Shown: positions 15,660 to 25,198 of the stretch, piece by piece
How positions within the stretch are numbered: position 1 is the first letter of the stretch
Layout: each line of letters opens with the position of its first letter
NCBI RefSeq assembly: GCF_038396765.1
Contig: NZ_CP150096.1
Span: 6,453,701-6,517,700 of the forward strand
From: Chitinophaga caseinilytica
Lineage (GTDB): Bacteria > Bacteroidota > Bacteroidia > Chitinophagales > Chitinophagaceae
Length of the DNA stretch: 64,000 nt
Reading direction: 5' to 3'
The notes under the pieces: generated by a model
The model's input: the letters and a program-made list of their open reading frames with translations, nothing else
Databases searched by the model: none
Told to the model about the DNA's origin: nothing
Position numbers and translations under genes: made by a program

Positions 15660-16787
15660 ATGGTCCCAATTCAGATGGTGGATTTAAAACGCCAATACAA
15701 CAAAATCAAGCCCGAGGTAGACGCAGCCATGTTGGAAGTGCTGGACAGCGCCGCATTCATTAACGGAGCCCCCGTCCAGCAATTCGCGCAGGAACTGGGG
15801 CAATACCTGGGGACCAGGCATGTCATCCCCTGTGCCAACGGGACGGACGCCCTTCAGATCGCCATGATGGCGCTGGGGCTTCAGCCCGGAGACGAGGTGA
15901 TCACCCCGTCGTTCACCTTCATCGCCACCGCCGAAGTGATTGCCCTGCTGCAGCTCAAACCGGTGTTCGTGGACATCGACCCCAAAACATACTGCATTGA
16001 TCCCCAGGCGATTGAAAAGGCCATTACGCCGAAAACGAAAGCCATCGTGCCGGTACACCTTTACGGTCACAGCGCGGATATGGACAGCATCATGGAAATC
16101 GCCGAAAAGCACGGCCTTTACGTGATCGAAGATAACGCCCAGGCCATCGGTAGCGATTATACCTCGAAAAACGGCGTTACCAAAAAAGCCGGGACCTTCG
16201 GCCACATCGGCTGCACTTCCTTCTTCCCCAGCAAAAACCTGGGATGCTATGGCGACGGCGGCGCGCTCTTCACCGACGACGATGCCCTGGCCGCGAAGAT
16301 CCGCATGGTAGCCAACCACGGCCAGTCTGCCCGTTATTACCACGACGTAGTAGGCGTCAACAGCCGGCTGGATACCCTGCAGGCCGTGGTGCTCCGCATC
16401 AAGCTGCAACAGCTCGACCAATACATTGCCGCGCGCCGCGAAGTGGCTGCCGCTTACGACAAGGCTTTCGCCGGCAACAAATACATCGTTACGCCCTTCC
16501 AGGCGCCTAACCAGGTGCACGTGTTCCACCAGTACACGCTCCAGATCGAAGGGAAAGACCGCAACGAACTGCAGGCCTTCCTCGCCGAGCAGAAAGTGCC
16601 GGCGATGATCTATTACCCCGTGCCCGGGCATCGCCAGAAAATGTTCGAAGGCATGACCGAAACCCATCAACACCTTCCTGTTACCGATACACTGACCTCC
16701 AAGGTCATCTCACTTCCCATTCATACAGAAATGGACGCAGACCAACTGAATCACATCATTGAATCCGTTCTTTCATTCTTAAAATGA
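15660..16787 (+). CDS. DegT/DnrJ/EryC1/StrS family aminotransferase
   Basis: 375 residues from the ATG at 15660; an in-frame TTG nine codons upstream lies in the -7 box and is not credible. A PLP enzyme that aminates keto-sugars on nucleotide carriers. Seen: VPIQMVDLKRQY, the cofactor-site CANGTDALQIAM, VIEDNAQAIGSDY (Asp for the pyridine nitrogen) and SFFPSKNLGCYGDGGA, whose Lys would bind PLP. It resembles WbpE/FdtB-type enzymes, but the exact sugar is not readable. It leads the operon, with ugd 6 nt downstream, so its substrate may be a UDP-sugar acid or dTDP-keto-sugar made by the next genes. Confidence 0.9.
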   Translation: MVPIQMVDLKRQYNKIKPEVDAAMLEVLDSAAFINGAPVQQFAQELGQYLGTRHVIPCANGTDALQIAMMALGLQPGDEVITPSFTFIATAEVIALLQLKPVFVDIDPKTYCIDPQAIEKAITPKTKAIVPVHLYGHSADMDSIMEIAEKHGLYVIEDNAQAIGSDYTSKNGVTKKAGTFGHIGCTSFFPSKNLGCYGDGGALFTDDDALAAKIRMVANHGQSARYYHDVVGVNSRLDTLQAVVLRIKLQQLDQYIAARREVAAAYDKAFAGNKYIVTPFQAPNQVHVFHQYTLQIEGKDRNELQAFLAEQKVPAMIYYPVPGHRQKMFEGMTETHQHLPVTDTLTSKVISLPIHTEMDADQLNHIIESVLSFLK

Positions 16788-16793
16788 TCCCCC

Positions 16794-18121
16794 ATGAAAA
16801 TTACAGTGGTTGGCACCGGTTATGTTGGTCTTGTGACCGGCACCTGTTTTGCTGAAACGGGCAACAACGTTACCTGTGTCGACATCGATGCCGGCAAAGT
16901 GGCGAAACTCGCCGCCGGACAGATTACCATTTACGAGCCAGGTTTGGAAAAATTGTTCGAGCGCAATCTCAAGGAAGGCCGCCTGCAATTCACGACCCAA
17001 CTGAAGGAAGGCGTGAGCGATGCCGACGTGATTTTCCTCGCGCTCCCCACCCCTCCGGGAGAAGACGGCTCCGCCGATCTTTCCTACATCCTGAAAGTTG
17101 CCGATCAACTGGGTTACATCCTGGAAGATTACAAAGTGATCGTCGACAAGAGCACGGTGCCGGTTGGTACGGCCGACAAGGTGCGCGAAGCCATCGCCAG
17201 GAACGCGAAAGTAGAATTCGACGTGGTGTCTAACCCCGAATTCCTCCGCGAAGGCGTGGCCGTGGAAGATTTCATGAAGCCCGACCGCGTAGTGATCGGG
17301 ACATCTTCGGAAAAGGCCCGCAAGGTAATGGGCGAACTGTACGCGCCTTATGTTCGCCAGGGCAACCCGGTGATCTTCATGGACGAAAAATCGGCCGAGC
17401 TGACCAAGTACGCCGCCAACTCATTCCTCGCCACCAAGATCTCCTTCATGAACGAGATCGCCATTCTCTGCGAGCGCCTGGGCGCAGACGTAGACATGGT
17501 GCGCCGCGGTATCGGCAGCGACGACCGCATCGGCAAACGCTTCCTCTTCCCCGGCATCGGTTACGGCGGCAGCTGTTTCCCGAAAGACGTGCAGGCACTT
17601 GTAAAATCTTCGCAGGATGCAGATTATGATTTCCGCATCCTCAATGCCGTGATGGACGTGAACGAGCAACAGAAAGTGTTCCTCCTCCCCAAGATCGAAG
17701 CGTATTTCGACAACGATCTGAAAGGAAAGCATTTCGCGCTGTGGGGCCTTGCGTTCAAACCCAATACGGACGACATCCGCGAAGCACCCGCATTATACAT
17801 CATCGACCGTTTGCTGGCGGCGGGCGCTTCCGTTTCCGCGTTCGACCCGGAAGCCATGAGCAACGTGAAACAGCTGATCGGCGACCGTATCCGTTACGTA
17901 GACCACCAATATGAAGCATTGGAAAATGCCGATGCGCTGATCATCGCCACCGAATGGAGCGTATTCCGTACGCCCGACTTCGACAAGATCCGTACCCATC
18001 TCAAAGATCAGGTTATCTTCGACGGCCGGAACCTGTTCGATGTTCCCAGGATGCAGGAACTCGGTTTCCATTATGAAAGTGTAGGTAGACAAGCCGTTAC
18101 CCGTTTAAACTCTGTAGTAAA

Positions 18122-18125
<4 letters not shown>
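16794..18125 (+). CDS. ugd: UDP-glucose 6-dehydrogenase
   Basis: 443 residues, normal length. It oxidises UDP-glucose twice with NAD to UDP-glucuronate. The N-terminal Rossmann loop [15 protein letters not shown], the DKSTVPVGT and NPEFLREG motifs, and the catalytic cysteine in [10 protein letters not shown] (near residue 260) are all present, as is the C-terminal [17 protein letters not shown]. The stop overlaps the next ATG by four bases (ATGA), so coupled translation with the decarboxylase is expected and the pair makes UDP-xylose. Confidence 0.96.
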
Positions 18126-19069
<944 letters not shown>

Positions 19070-19084
19070 GCCAATAAACACCGT

Positions 19085-20140
19085 ATGAAGAAAACCATTT
19101 TGATTACAGGGGGAGCCGGTTTTATCGGCTCCCATGTTGTAAGGCTTTTTGTTAACAAGTATCCATCGTACACCATCGTTAACGGGGATGCGCTGACATA
19201 TGCCGGGAACCTGGAAAACCTGAACGATGTCCAGAATAAACCGAACTATGTTTTCGAGAAAATTGATATTACGGACGAGAACAGCGTTTATGCAGCTTTC
19301 GAAAAATATCAGTTTGACGGTGTGATCCACCTCGCTGCAGAAAGCCATGTAGACCGATCCATCCTCGATCCGCTGGCGTTTATCCGCACCAACGTGCTCG
19401 GTACCGCCGTGCTGCTGAACGCTGCGCGTAAATACTGGAAAGACGATATGGAAGGAAAACGCTTCTACCATGTGTCTACAGACGAAGTATACGGTTCCCT
19501 CGGCGAAGAAGGCTTCTTCACGGAAGAGACCGCCTACGATCCCCGTTCGCCCTACTCCGCGTCCAAAGCCAGTTCCGACCACTTCGTACGGGCATATCAT
19601 CACACGTATCATCTCCCGGTGGTGTTGAGCAACTGTTCCAACAACTACGGCTCCCATCACTTCCCGGAAAAACTCATCCCGCTGGCCATTCACAATATCC
19701 GCAACAATAAGCCCATCCCCGTTTACGGGACCGGCGAAAACGTGCGCGACTGGTTGTTTGTGGACGATCATGCCCGCGCCATCGATACCATTTTCCATAA
19801 CGGCGTAACCGGCGAAACATACAATATCGGCGGCTTCAACGAGTGGAAGAACATCGACCTCATCCGCCTGCTTTGCAAGATCATGGACAGCAAGCTGGGC
19901 CGCGAACCGGGTACTTCCGCGCAGCTGATCACTTTCGTGAAAGACCGTGCAGGCCACGATCAACGTTATGCGATAGACGCTACCAAGCTCAACAAAGAGC
20001 TGGGCTGGGCGCCGAGCCTGCAATTCGAGGAAGGACTGGAAAAAACGGTAGAATGGTACCTGGCCAACCAGGACTGGCTGGACCATGTGACCAGTGGCGC
20101 TTATAAAAAATATTACGAAGAACAATACCAACAACGATAA
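19085..20140 (+). CDS. rfbB: dTDP-glucose 4,6-dehydratase
   Basis: 351 residues. It makes dTDP-4-keto-6-deoxyglucose, the second step to dTDP-rhamnose. NAD loop GGAGFIGSHVVRLF, AAESHVDRSI, HVSTDEVYGSLG (active-site Thr-Asp-Glu), and YSASKASSDH (Tyr, Lys) all fit, with NCSNNYGSHHFPEKLIPL after them. Length is typical. The stop and the next start share one base (TAATG), so rfbC is translationally coupled. Confidence 0.96.
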   Translation: MKKTILITGGAGFIGSHVVRLFVNKYPSYTIVNGDALTYAGNLENLNDVQNKPNYVFEKIDITDENSVYAAFEKYQFDGVIHLAAESHVDRSILDPLAFIRTNVLGTAVLLNAARKYWKDDMEGKRFYHVSTDEVYGSLGEEGFFTEETAYDPRSPYSASKASSDHFVRAYHHTYHLPVVLSNCSNNYGSHHFPEKLIPLAIHNIRNNKPIPVYGTGENVRDWLFVDDHARAIDTIFHNGVTGETYNIGGFNEWKNIDLIRLLCKIMDSKLGREPGTSAQLITFVKDRAGHDQRYAIDATKLNKELGWAPSLQFEEGLEKTVEWYLANQDWLDHVTSGAYKKYYEEQYQQR

Positions 20141-20700
20141 TGCCATTAACCGCCACCGGCTTCCCCGGGCTGTATATTTTCGAACCCGTTGTGCATACCG
20201 ATGCGCGCGGGTATTTTTTCGAAAGCTACAATGCCAACACGTTTCGGGAAGGAGGCCTGGACATCCAGTTCAGGCAAGACAACCAGGCGCGCTCCACTTA
20301 TGGCGTATTACGCGGGTTGCATTACCAACTGGACCCATATTCCCAAACGAAGCTGATCCGCGTGCTGGAAGGCCGTATTTGGGACGTTGCGGTGGATATC
20401 CGCAAAGGGTCGCCCACATACGGACAAGTATATACCATCGAGCTTTCGGCTGAAAACAAAAAGCAATTGCTGATACCACAGGGGTTTGCACACGGTTATT
20501 CCGTGCTGAGCCCTACTGCTGAAGTGTTCTACAAATGCGATAATTTCTATCACAAGGCGAGCGAAGGCGGCATCCGGTACGACGATCCCTCGCTGAACAT
20601 CGACTGGGGCTTCCCCCTGGCCGATGCCATCATTTCCGGGAAAGACGCGGAATTGCCATTGCTGGCAGATTGCCGGCATAATTTCACCTTCCAGCCTTAA
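20140..20700 (+). CDS. rfbC: dTDP-4-dehydrorhamnose 3,5-epimerase
   Basis: 186 residues, a cupin. It epimerises C3 and C5 of the keto-sugar made by RfbB. Seen: GLYIFEPVVHTDARGYFFE, FRQDNQARSTYGVLRGLHYQ (catalytic His), RVLEGRIWDVAVDIRKGSPTYG cut here to its core, and PQGFAHGYSVLS. The ATG overlaps the rfbB stop by one base; rfbD follows after 11 nt. Confidence 0.95.
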   Translation: MPLTATGFPGLYIFEPVVHTDARGYFFESYNANTFREGGLDIQFRQDNQARSTYGVLRGLHYQLDPYSQTKLIRVLEGRIWDVAVDIRKGSPTYGQVYTIELSAENKKQLLIPQGFAHGYSVLSPTAEVFYKCDNFYHKASEGGIRYDDPSLNIDWGFPLADAIISGKDAELPLLADCRHNFTFQP

Positions 20701-20711
20701 AAAAAGACGCC

Positions 20712-21560
20712 ATGAAAAAAATACTGGTAACCGGTGCCAAAGGTCAGCTAGGCCTGTCCATGCAAGCCGTTTCCTCCAAATTCCCCGATTTCCAGCTGGT
20801 GCTGACCGACCGTGAATCGCTCGACGTCACCGATGCCGACGCCATTACCGGATTCCTGGATAGCCAGGAGATCGACGGGGTGGTGAACTGTGCCGCCTAT
20901 ACGGCTGTTGACAAGGCGGAAACCGAAGAAGAAGCGGCTTTCCTGCTCAATTTCCAGGCGGCCCTGCTGCTTGCTGAAGCCGCCCAGGCGAAAGGTATCG
21001 CATTCATCCAGGTGTCTACCGATTACGTGTTCGACGGCCGTCAGAACCGCCCTTACACCGAAAGCGACGATGCCTCGCCCCAGAGCATTTACGGCGCGTC
21101 CAAGCTCCGTGGCGAAGCGGCGGTGCTGGGTTCCTATCCCAACGCCATCGTGGTGCGCACGTCGTGGCTGTATTCCCGCTATGGCGTGAATTTCGTGCTG
21201 CGCATGCAGGAGCTTATGAAGGAAAAGGAAAGCCTCAACATCGTGTTCGACCAGACCGGAACGCCTACCTATGCGCCCGACCTGGCGGAAGCTATCTTCA
21301 CGATACTCTCCCACCCCGCCCCCGAAGGCGGCGTGTACCATTACAGCAATGAAGGTGTAGCCACCTGGTACGATTTCGCGGTAGCGATCCGCGAACTGAC
21401 CGGCGCAGCCTGTAAAGTACAGCCCATCACCTCCGATCAATACCCTACACCGGCGCAACGCCCGGCTTACAGCGTATTGAACAAAGGCAAGATCAAGGCG
21501 GCTTTCGGACTGGAGATACCTTACTGGAAAGACAGTTTGGCAGTATGCCTGGGAAAATAG
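20712..21560 (+). CDS. rfbD: dTDP-4-dehydrorhamnose reductase
   Basis: 282 residues. It reduces the keto-sugar to dTDP-L-rhamnose with NAD(P)H. NAD(P) loop VTGAKGQLG, NCAAYTAVDKAE, the active-site STDYVFDG, and YGASKLRGE are present, with RTSWLYS after them. It closes the operon. The pathway's first enzyme, RfbA (glucose-1-phosphate thymidylyltransferase), is not here. The stop codon lies in one arm of a 13-bp inverted repeat shared with the end of the convergent lolD-like gene. Confidence 0.95.
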   Translation: MKKILVTGAKGQLGLSMQAVSSKFPDFQLVLTDRESLDVTDADAITGFLDSQEIDGVVNCAAYTAVDKAETEEEAAFLLNFQAALLLAEAAQAKGIAFIQVSTDYVFDGRQNRPYTESDDASPQSIYGASKLRGEAAVLGSYPNAIVVRTSWLYSRYGVNFVLRMQELMKEKESLNIVFDQTGTPTYAPDLAEAIFTILSHPAPEGGVYHYSNEGVATWYDFAVAIRELTGAACKVQPITSDQYPTPAQRPAYSVLNKGKIKAAFGLEIPYWKDSLAVCLGK

Positions 21561-21583
21561 TCCGCTAAGCGACTATTTTCCCA
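21550..21583. terminator. hairpin shared by the convergent ends of rfbD and lolD
   Basis: Arms of 13 bp (21550-21562 and 21571-21583) enclose an 8-nt loop. They contain the TAG of rfbD and the TAG of the lolD-like gene on the other strand, so both mRNAs would end in the same stem. There is no T tract after it on either strand, which makes Rho-independent stopping less sure; it may instead protect the 3' ends. Confidence 0.5.
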
Positions 21584-22217
21584 TCCTTCATGACGAGTTG
21601 CCGGTCGCTGAGCGTGGCCAGCTCCTCGTTATGGGTAACGATAATAAAAGTTTGACCGAACTGGTCGCGGAGCTGCAGAAAGAGTTGATGCAGCTCTTTC
21701 GCATTATGGGAGTCGAGGTTGCCGGTAGGCTCGTCTGCCATCACCACATCGGGTTTATTGATGAGGGCCCTGGCAACGGCCACGCGCTGCTGTTCGCCGC
21801 CGGATAGCTGCGTGGGGCGGTGATGGAGGCGGTCTTTGAGGCCGAGCGTTTCAAGCAGGTATTCCGCCCTTTCACGCACTTCGTTTTTGCGGGTGCCGGC
21901 GATAAAACCCGGGATACACACGTTTTCGAGGGCGCTGAATTCAGGCAGCAGGTGGTGGAACTGGAAAATGAAGCCGATATGGCGGTTCCTGAAATCTGCC
22001 AAGGCATCGCCTGCCAAATGGCTGGTTTGCACATCGTTAATGAAGATTTCCCCGCCGGAAGGCGCATCCAGCGTACCGAGGATATGCAGCAATGTGCTTT
22101 TCCCTGCGCCAGACGACCCTACGATCGTAACGATCTCCCCTTTACTGACAGAAATATCCACCCCCTCAAAACAGGCAGGTTGGAATAATTTTTGGTGACA
22201 TTGCGAGCAACAAGCAT
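21565..22217 (-). CDS. lolD: LolD-type lipoprotein-release ABC ATPase, frameshifted near its start
   Basis: As read, only a GTG-started 198-residue frame (from 22161) covers Walker [26 protein letters not shown] and [11 protein letters not shown]. It lacks the first strand of the domain. That strand is encoded one frame over, from ATG 22217: [19 protein letters not shown] runs straight to the G tract at 22161-22165 and would continue as [11 protein letters not shown] if that tract had six G instead of five. The restored protein has about 217 residues, normal for LolD, which powers LolCE to release lipoproteins to the outer membrane. Sequence error, decay and slippage cannot be told apart here. 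Confidence 0.8.
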
Positions 22218-22251
22218 AACCGAACGATAAATAACCGTTAAAATAGTAATA

Positions 22252-22282
22252 GTTGTTTATTTCAAATTAAATAATACTTTTG
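22252..22282 (+). promoter_or_regulatory. candidate promoter of the DUF2795 gene (TTG-19-TACTTTTG)
   Basis: TTG at 22253-22255, a 19-bp spacer and TACTTTTG at 22275-22282, a good Bacteroidota -33/-7 pair. The ATG lies 32 nt downstream in an AT-rich leader. Confidence 0.6.
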
Positions 22283-22314
22283 CGAAAATTTGGAAAAGTA
22301 AAAATTTATATACG

Positions 22315-22536
22315 ATGTACTGGACCTTAGAACTAGCGTCGTACCTGGAGGATGCTCCATGGCCGGCCACAAAAGACGAGCTCATAGATTACGCCATCCG
22401 CTCCGGTGCACCCATCGAAGTTATCGAAAACCTTCAGGAACTGGAGGACGAAGGGGAAATTTATGAGGGCATTGAGGATATTTGGTCTGACTACCCGTCA
22501 CAAGACGACTTCTTCTTCAACGAAGACGAATACTAA
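22315..22536 (+). CDS. DUF2795 domain small acidic protein
   Basis: 73 residues, about a third of them Asp or Glu, with no signal peptide. The middle (PWPATKDELIDYAIRSGAP, then VIENLQELEDEGEIYEGIEDIW) has the DUF2795 pattern of a helix-turn-helix-like fold that ends in a 'ExIYxxxxDIW' strand. I recall near-identical proteins across Bacteroidota, which points to an important but unknown job. It has its own promoter and a terminator downstream, so it is a one-gene unit. DNA or partner binding is only a guess from the fold. Confidence 0.8.
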   Translation: MYWTLELASYLEDAPWPATKDELIDYAIRSGAPIEVIENLQELEDEGEIYEGIEDIWSDYPSQDDFFFNEDEY

Positions 22537-22600
22537 AAGACGCCGTATTCCTGCCCCATTGACATTCGCCCCTTAGCGTATGCCTATGCTGCAAAAAATT

Positions 22601-22636
22601 AAACCGTCCTGGTGAGCAACTCCCGGGACGGTTTTT
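22601..22636. terminator. bidirectional terminator between the DUF2795 gene and fabI
   Basis: Stem CCGTCC (22604-22609) with GGACGG (22626-22631), extended by A-T pairs on both sides, then TTTTT on the plus strand. The minus strand is followed by TTTAATTTTTT. It serves both convergent genes. Confidence 0.75.
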
Positions 22637-22662
22637 ATTTTTTGGGCCCGAAGGCGACAGGC

Positions 22663-23475
22663 TTATTTTTCCATTTGTTCGATCACGTCGCGGGAAACGC
22701 CGGTGAAGGAGAAACCGCCGTCGTGGAACAGGTTCTGCATGGTTACCATGCGGGTGTAGTCGGAGAACAGGGTAACGGTGTAATCCGCGCACTGGTCGGC
22801 GGATGCGTTACCGAGGGGGCTCATTTTTTCAGCGTAGCTGATGAACCCGTCGAACCCTTTTACGCCGCTGCCTGCGGTGGTACGGGTGGGCGACTGGGAA
22901 ATGGTGTTGATGCGCACTTTATTCTTCACGCCGTAATGGAAACCGAAGCTCCGGGCGATGGATTCCAGCATGGCCTTGTTGTCTGCCATATCGCTGTAAT
23001 CGGGGAATACGCGCTGAGAGGCGATGTACGTAAGCGCCACCACGGAGCCCCATTCGCTGATCGCATCCAGCTTGTAAGCCGTTTGCAGCACGCGGTGGAG
23101 AGACATGGCCGAAATATCGTTCCCTTTATGGAAAAAGTCGTAGTCCAGGTCGGTATAGGGTCTTCCTTTGCGAACGTTGACGCTCATCCCGATAGAATGC
23201 AGGATAAAGTCAATTTTACCACCGAAATGTTCCATGGATTTGGTGAACAGGTTATTCAGATCCTCCATGCTGGTGGCGTCTGCAGGTATTACCGGGGCGT
23301 TGCAGGTTTCGGCCAGCTTGTTGATCTCCCCCATGCGCATGGCGATGGGAGCGTTCGTCAGCACGATTTGCGCGCCTTCTTCCACACAACGCACGGCTGT
23401 TTTCCAGGCAATGGAATTTTCATCCAGCGCACCAAAGATGATCCCTTTCTTCCCTTGTAATAAGTTATGAGCCAT
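22663..23475 (-). CDS. fabI: enoyl-[acyl-carrier-protein] reductase (NADH)
   Basis: 270 residues. It does the last reduction in each round of type II fatty-acid elongation. FabI features: the N-terminal GKKGIIFGALDENSIAW cofactor loop, HSIGMS, the active-site Tyr-x6-Lys in YSDMADNK, and SQSPTRTTAGSGVKGF in the flexible substrate loop. The sequence is the FabI subclass, not FabV or FabK. The ATG at 23475 lies 15 nt past a TAAATTTG -7 box. This enzyme class is a known drug target (triclosan, isoniazid-like mechanism in InhA). Confidence 0.96.
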   Translation of the reverse strand: MAHNLLQGKKGIIFGALDENSIAWKTAVRCVEEGAQIVLTNAPIAMRMGEINKLAETCNAPVIPADATSMEDLNNLFTKSMEHFGGKIDFILHSIGMSVNVRKGRPYTDLDYDFFHKGNDISAMSLHRVLQTAYKLDAISEWGSVVALTYIASQRVFPDYSDMADNKAMLESIARSFGFHYGVKNKVRINTISQSPTRTTAGSGVKGFDGFISYAEKMSPLGNASADQCADYTVTLFSDYTRMVTMQNLFHDGGFSFTGVSRDVIEQMEK

Positions 23476-23490
23476 TGATTAAAATTTGGG

Positions 23491-23498
23491 CAAATTTA
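23491..23498 (-). promoter_or_regulatory. candidate fabI promoter (-7 TAAATTTG)
   Basis: Minus-strand full match to TAnnTTTG; TTTC (23521-23518) lies 19 bp upstream, one base off the -33 consensus. The leader to the fabI ATG would be about 10-15 nt. Confidence 0.5.
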
Positions 23499-23523
23499 GC
23501 AGTTAAAGTCGAAAATTGAAATC

Positions 23524-25176
23524 TTATTGCGTAACCATCTCCCGCGCGTTCTCCAGTGCCGCCTGCGTGGGCTTCTCCCCGCCCAGCATTTTCGCGATGG
23601 CCGTGATCCGCTCTTCCTGCGAAAGCAGTCGCACGCCCGTCTTCACCTTATCGTCCACCAACTGCTTGTACACAAAGTAGTGTGCGTCTGCCTTACCGGC
23701 CAGTTGCGGCTGGTGGGTGATGCAGATCACCTGGTGCCCGCGCGCCAGTTCTTTCATGATGATCCCCACCTGCTTGGCGGCCTCGCCCGAAATACCGGTA
23801 TCGATCTCGTCGAAAATGAGCGTGGGCAATGATACAGAACGCGCCACCAGCGATTTGATGCACAGCATCAAACGGCTGAGCTCCCCGCCCGAAGCCACTT
23901 TGCGGATGGGCCCGAACTGGTTGCTGCGGTTGGCATCGAACTGGAACTCGATCGTATCTTTCCCGAAAGCCTGTAACGCACCCTCGGCGATATCCACCCG
24001 GATGCGCGCGTTGGGCATGCCCACCTGCGCCAGCAAATCGTTCACTTTCGCTTCGAAGGGCGCCGTTTGTGCCTTGCGCTGTTCGGAAAGCTTTTGCGCG
24101 TCTTTCTCCAGCACTTCCTGGCTTTCGGCCAGTTGCTTTTCGGTTTCGCGGATGCGGTCGTCGAGGTTGAGGACGCCGTCCAGCTTTTCCTGGAGCTGGT
24201 CGCGGATGGCCAGCAGCGCGGCCGTATCCTGCACGCCGTGCTTTTTCAGGAGCTTGTAGGCAACGGCCAGCCTTTCGTTCAGCTGCTCCATCCGCTCCCC
24301 GTCGAACTGAACGCCGTCATTGAGGCGCTCCACTTCCGCGGCGAGGTCTTGCAGCTCGAGATAGCTCGACTGCATCCTTTCGGCGATGGGCGGCACGTCT
24401 TTATGGAAGGCCGACAGCCCCTGAAGGCTTTGTTGCAACTGCCGGAGCTGCTGGAGGAGGGGTTGTTCGTCTTCCTTCAGCTGGAAATAGATCCGGTTCA
24501 GCGTGCCCTTGATCTCTTCGGCGTGGCTCAGCAGCTGCTGTTCGGCTTCGAGTTGTTCTATTTCATTGTCCTGCAGGTTGATATCGAGCAATTCGTCGAG
24601 CAGGAACCGGTTGTAATCGGCTTCTTTATTGGCATTGTCGCGCAGGGCCGTCATTTCCCGCATTTCGCGTTGCAGGCGGGCATATTGACTGAACCGCTTG
24701 CCGTAGGCCTGTAAAAGCTCCGTATGCCCCGCCAGCGCGTCTACCACTTCGCGCTGGAAGTTGGATTTTTCCAGTTCCAGCGTGTCGAACTGCTGGTGGA
24801 GGTCGACGAGGAGGGAACTCAGTTCCTGGAGTTGGGACAGGTTGACAGGCGTATCGTTGATGAACGCGCGCGATTTGCCGGCGGCGCTGATCTCGCGGCG
24901 GATGATCACGGGATCGTCGAGGTCCAGCTCATTGGCCTCGAAAAAGGGTTGCACCTGTGCCGTTTTTACACGAAAAGCGCCTTCTATGACGCACTTCCGG
25001 GTTTTATCGAACAGCACGGCCGGGTCTGCCCTTTCACCGAGGATGAGGCTGAGGGCGCCCAAAAGGATAGATTTGCCGGCGCCGGTTTCGCCGGTAATGA
25101 CGTTTAGGTTGCGGGCGAAATCGACTTCCAGCTCGTCGATGATCGCGTAATTCTGAATAACCAGGCGGTATAACAT
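23524..25176 (-). CDS. recN: DNA repair protein RecN
   Basis: 550 residues from the ATG at 25176 (MLYRLVIQNYAIIDEL, the standard RecN start). The frame is open 125 codons further up, but that part is a shadow of the TPR gene. An SMC-like ATPase that gathers broken DNA ends in double-strand break repair. Walker A GETGAGKSILLGAL (residues 30-43), a coiled coil over roughly 150-370, then the signature ASGGELSRLMLC and Walker B LIFDEIDTGISG near the end. It follows the TPR gene by 22 nt on the same strand and is probably co-transcribed with it. Confidence 0.95.
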   Translation of the reverse strand: MLYRLVIQNYAIIDELEVDFARNLNVITGETGAGKSILLGALSLILGERADPAVLFDKTRKCVIEGAFRVKTAQVQPFFEANELDLDDPVIIRREISAAGKSRAFINDTPVNLSQLQELSSLLVDLHQQFDTLELEKSNFQREVVDALAGHTELLQAYGKRFSQYARLQREMREMTALRDNANKEADYNRFLLDELLDINLQDNEIEQLEAEQQLLSHAEEIKGTLNRIYFQLKEDEQPLLQQLRQLQQSLQGLSAFHKDVPPIAERMQSSYLELQDLAAEVERLNDGVQFDGERMEQLNERLAVAYKLLKKHGVQDTAALLAIRDQLQEKLDGVLNLDDRIRETEKQLAESQEVLEKDAQKLSEQRKAQTAPFEAKVNDLLAQVGMPNARIRVDIAEGALQAFGKDTIEFQFDANRSNQFGPIRKVASGGELSRLMLCIKSLVARSVSLPTLIFDEIDTGISGEAAKQVGIIMKELARGHQVICITHQPQLAGKADAHYFVYKQLVDDKVKTGVRLLSQEERITAIAKMLGGEKPTQAALENAREMVTQ

Positions 25177-25198
25177 ATCAGTGTTGTTCCGTTGTGTT

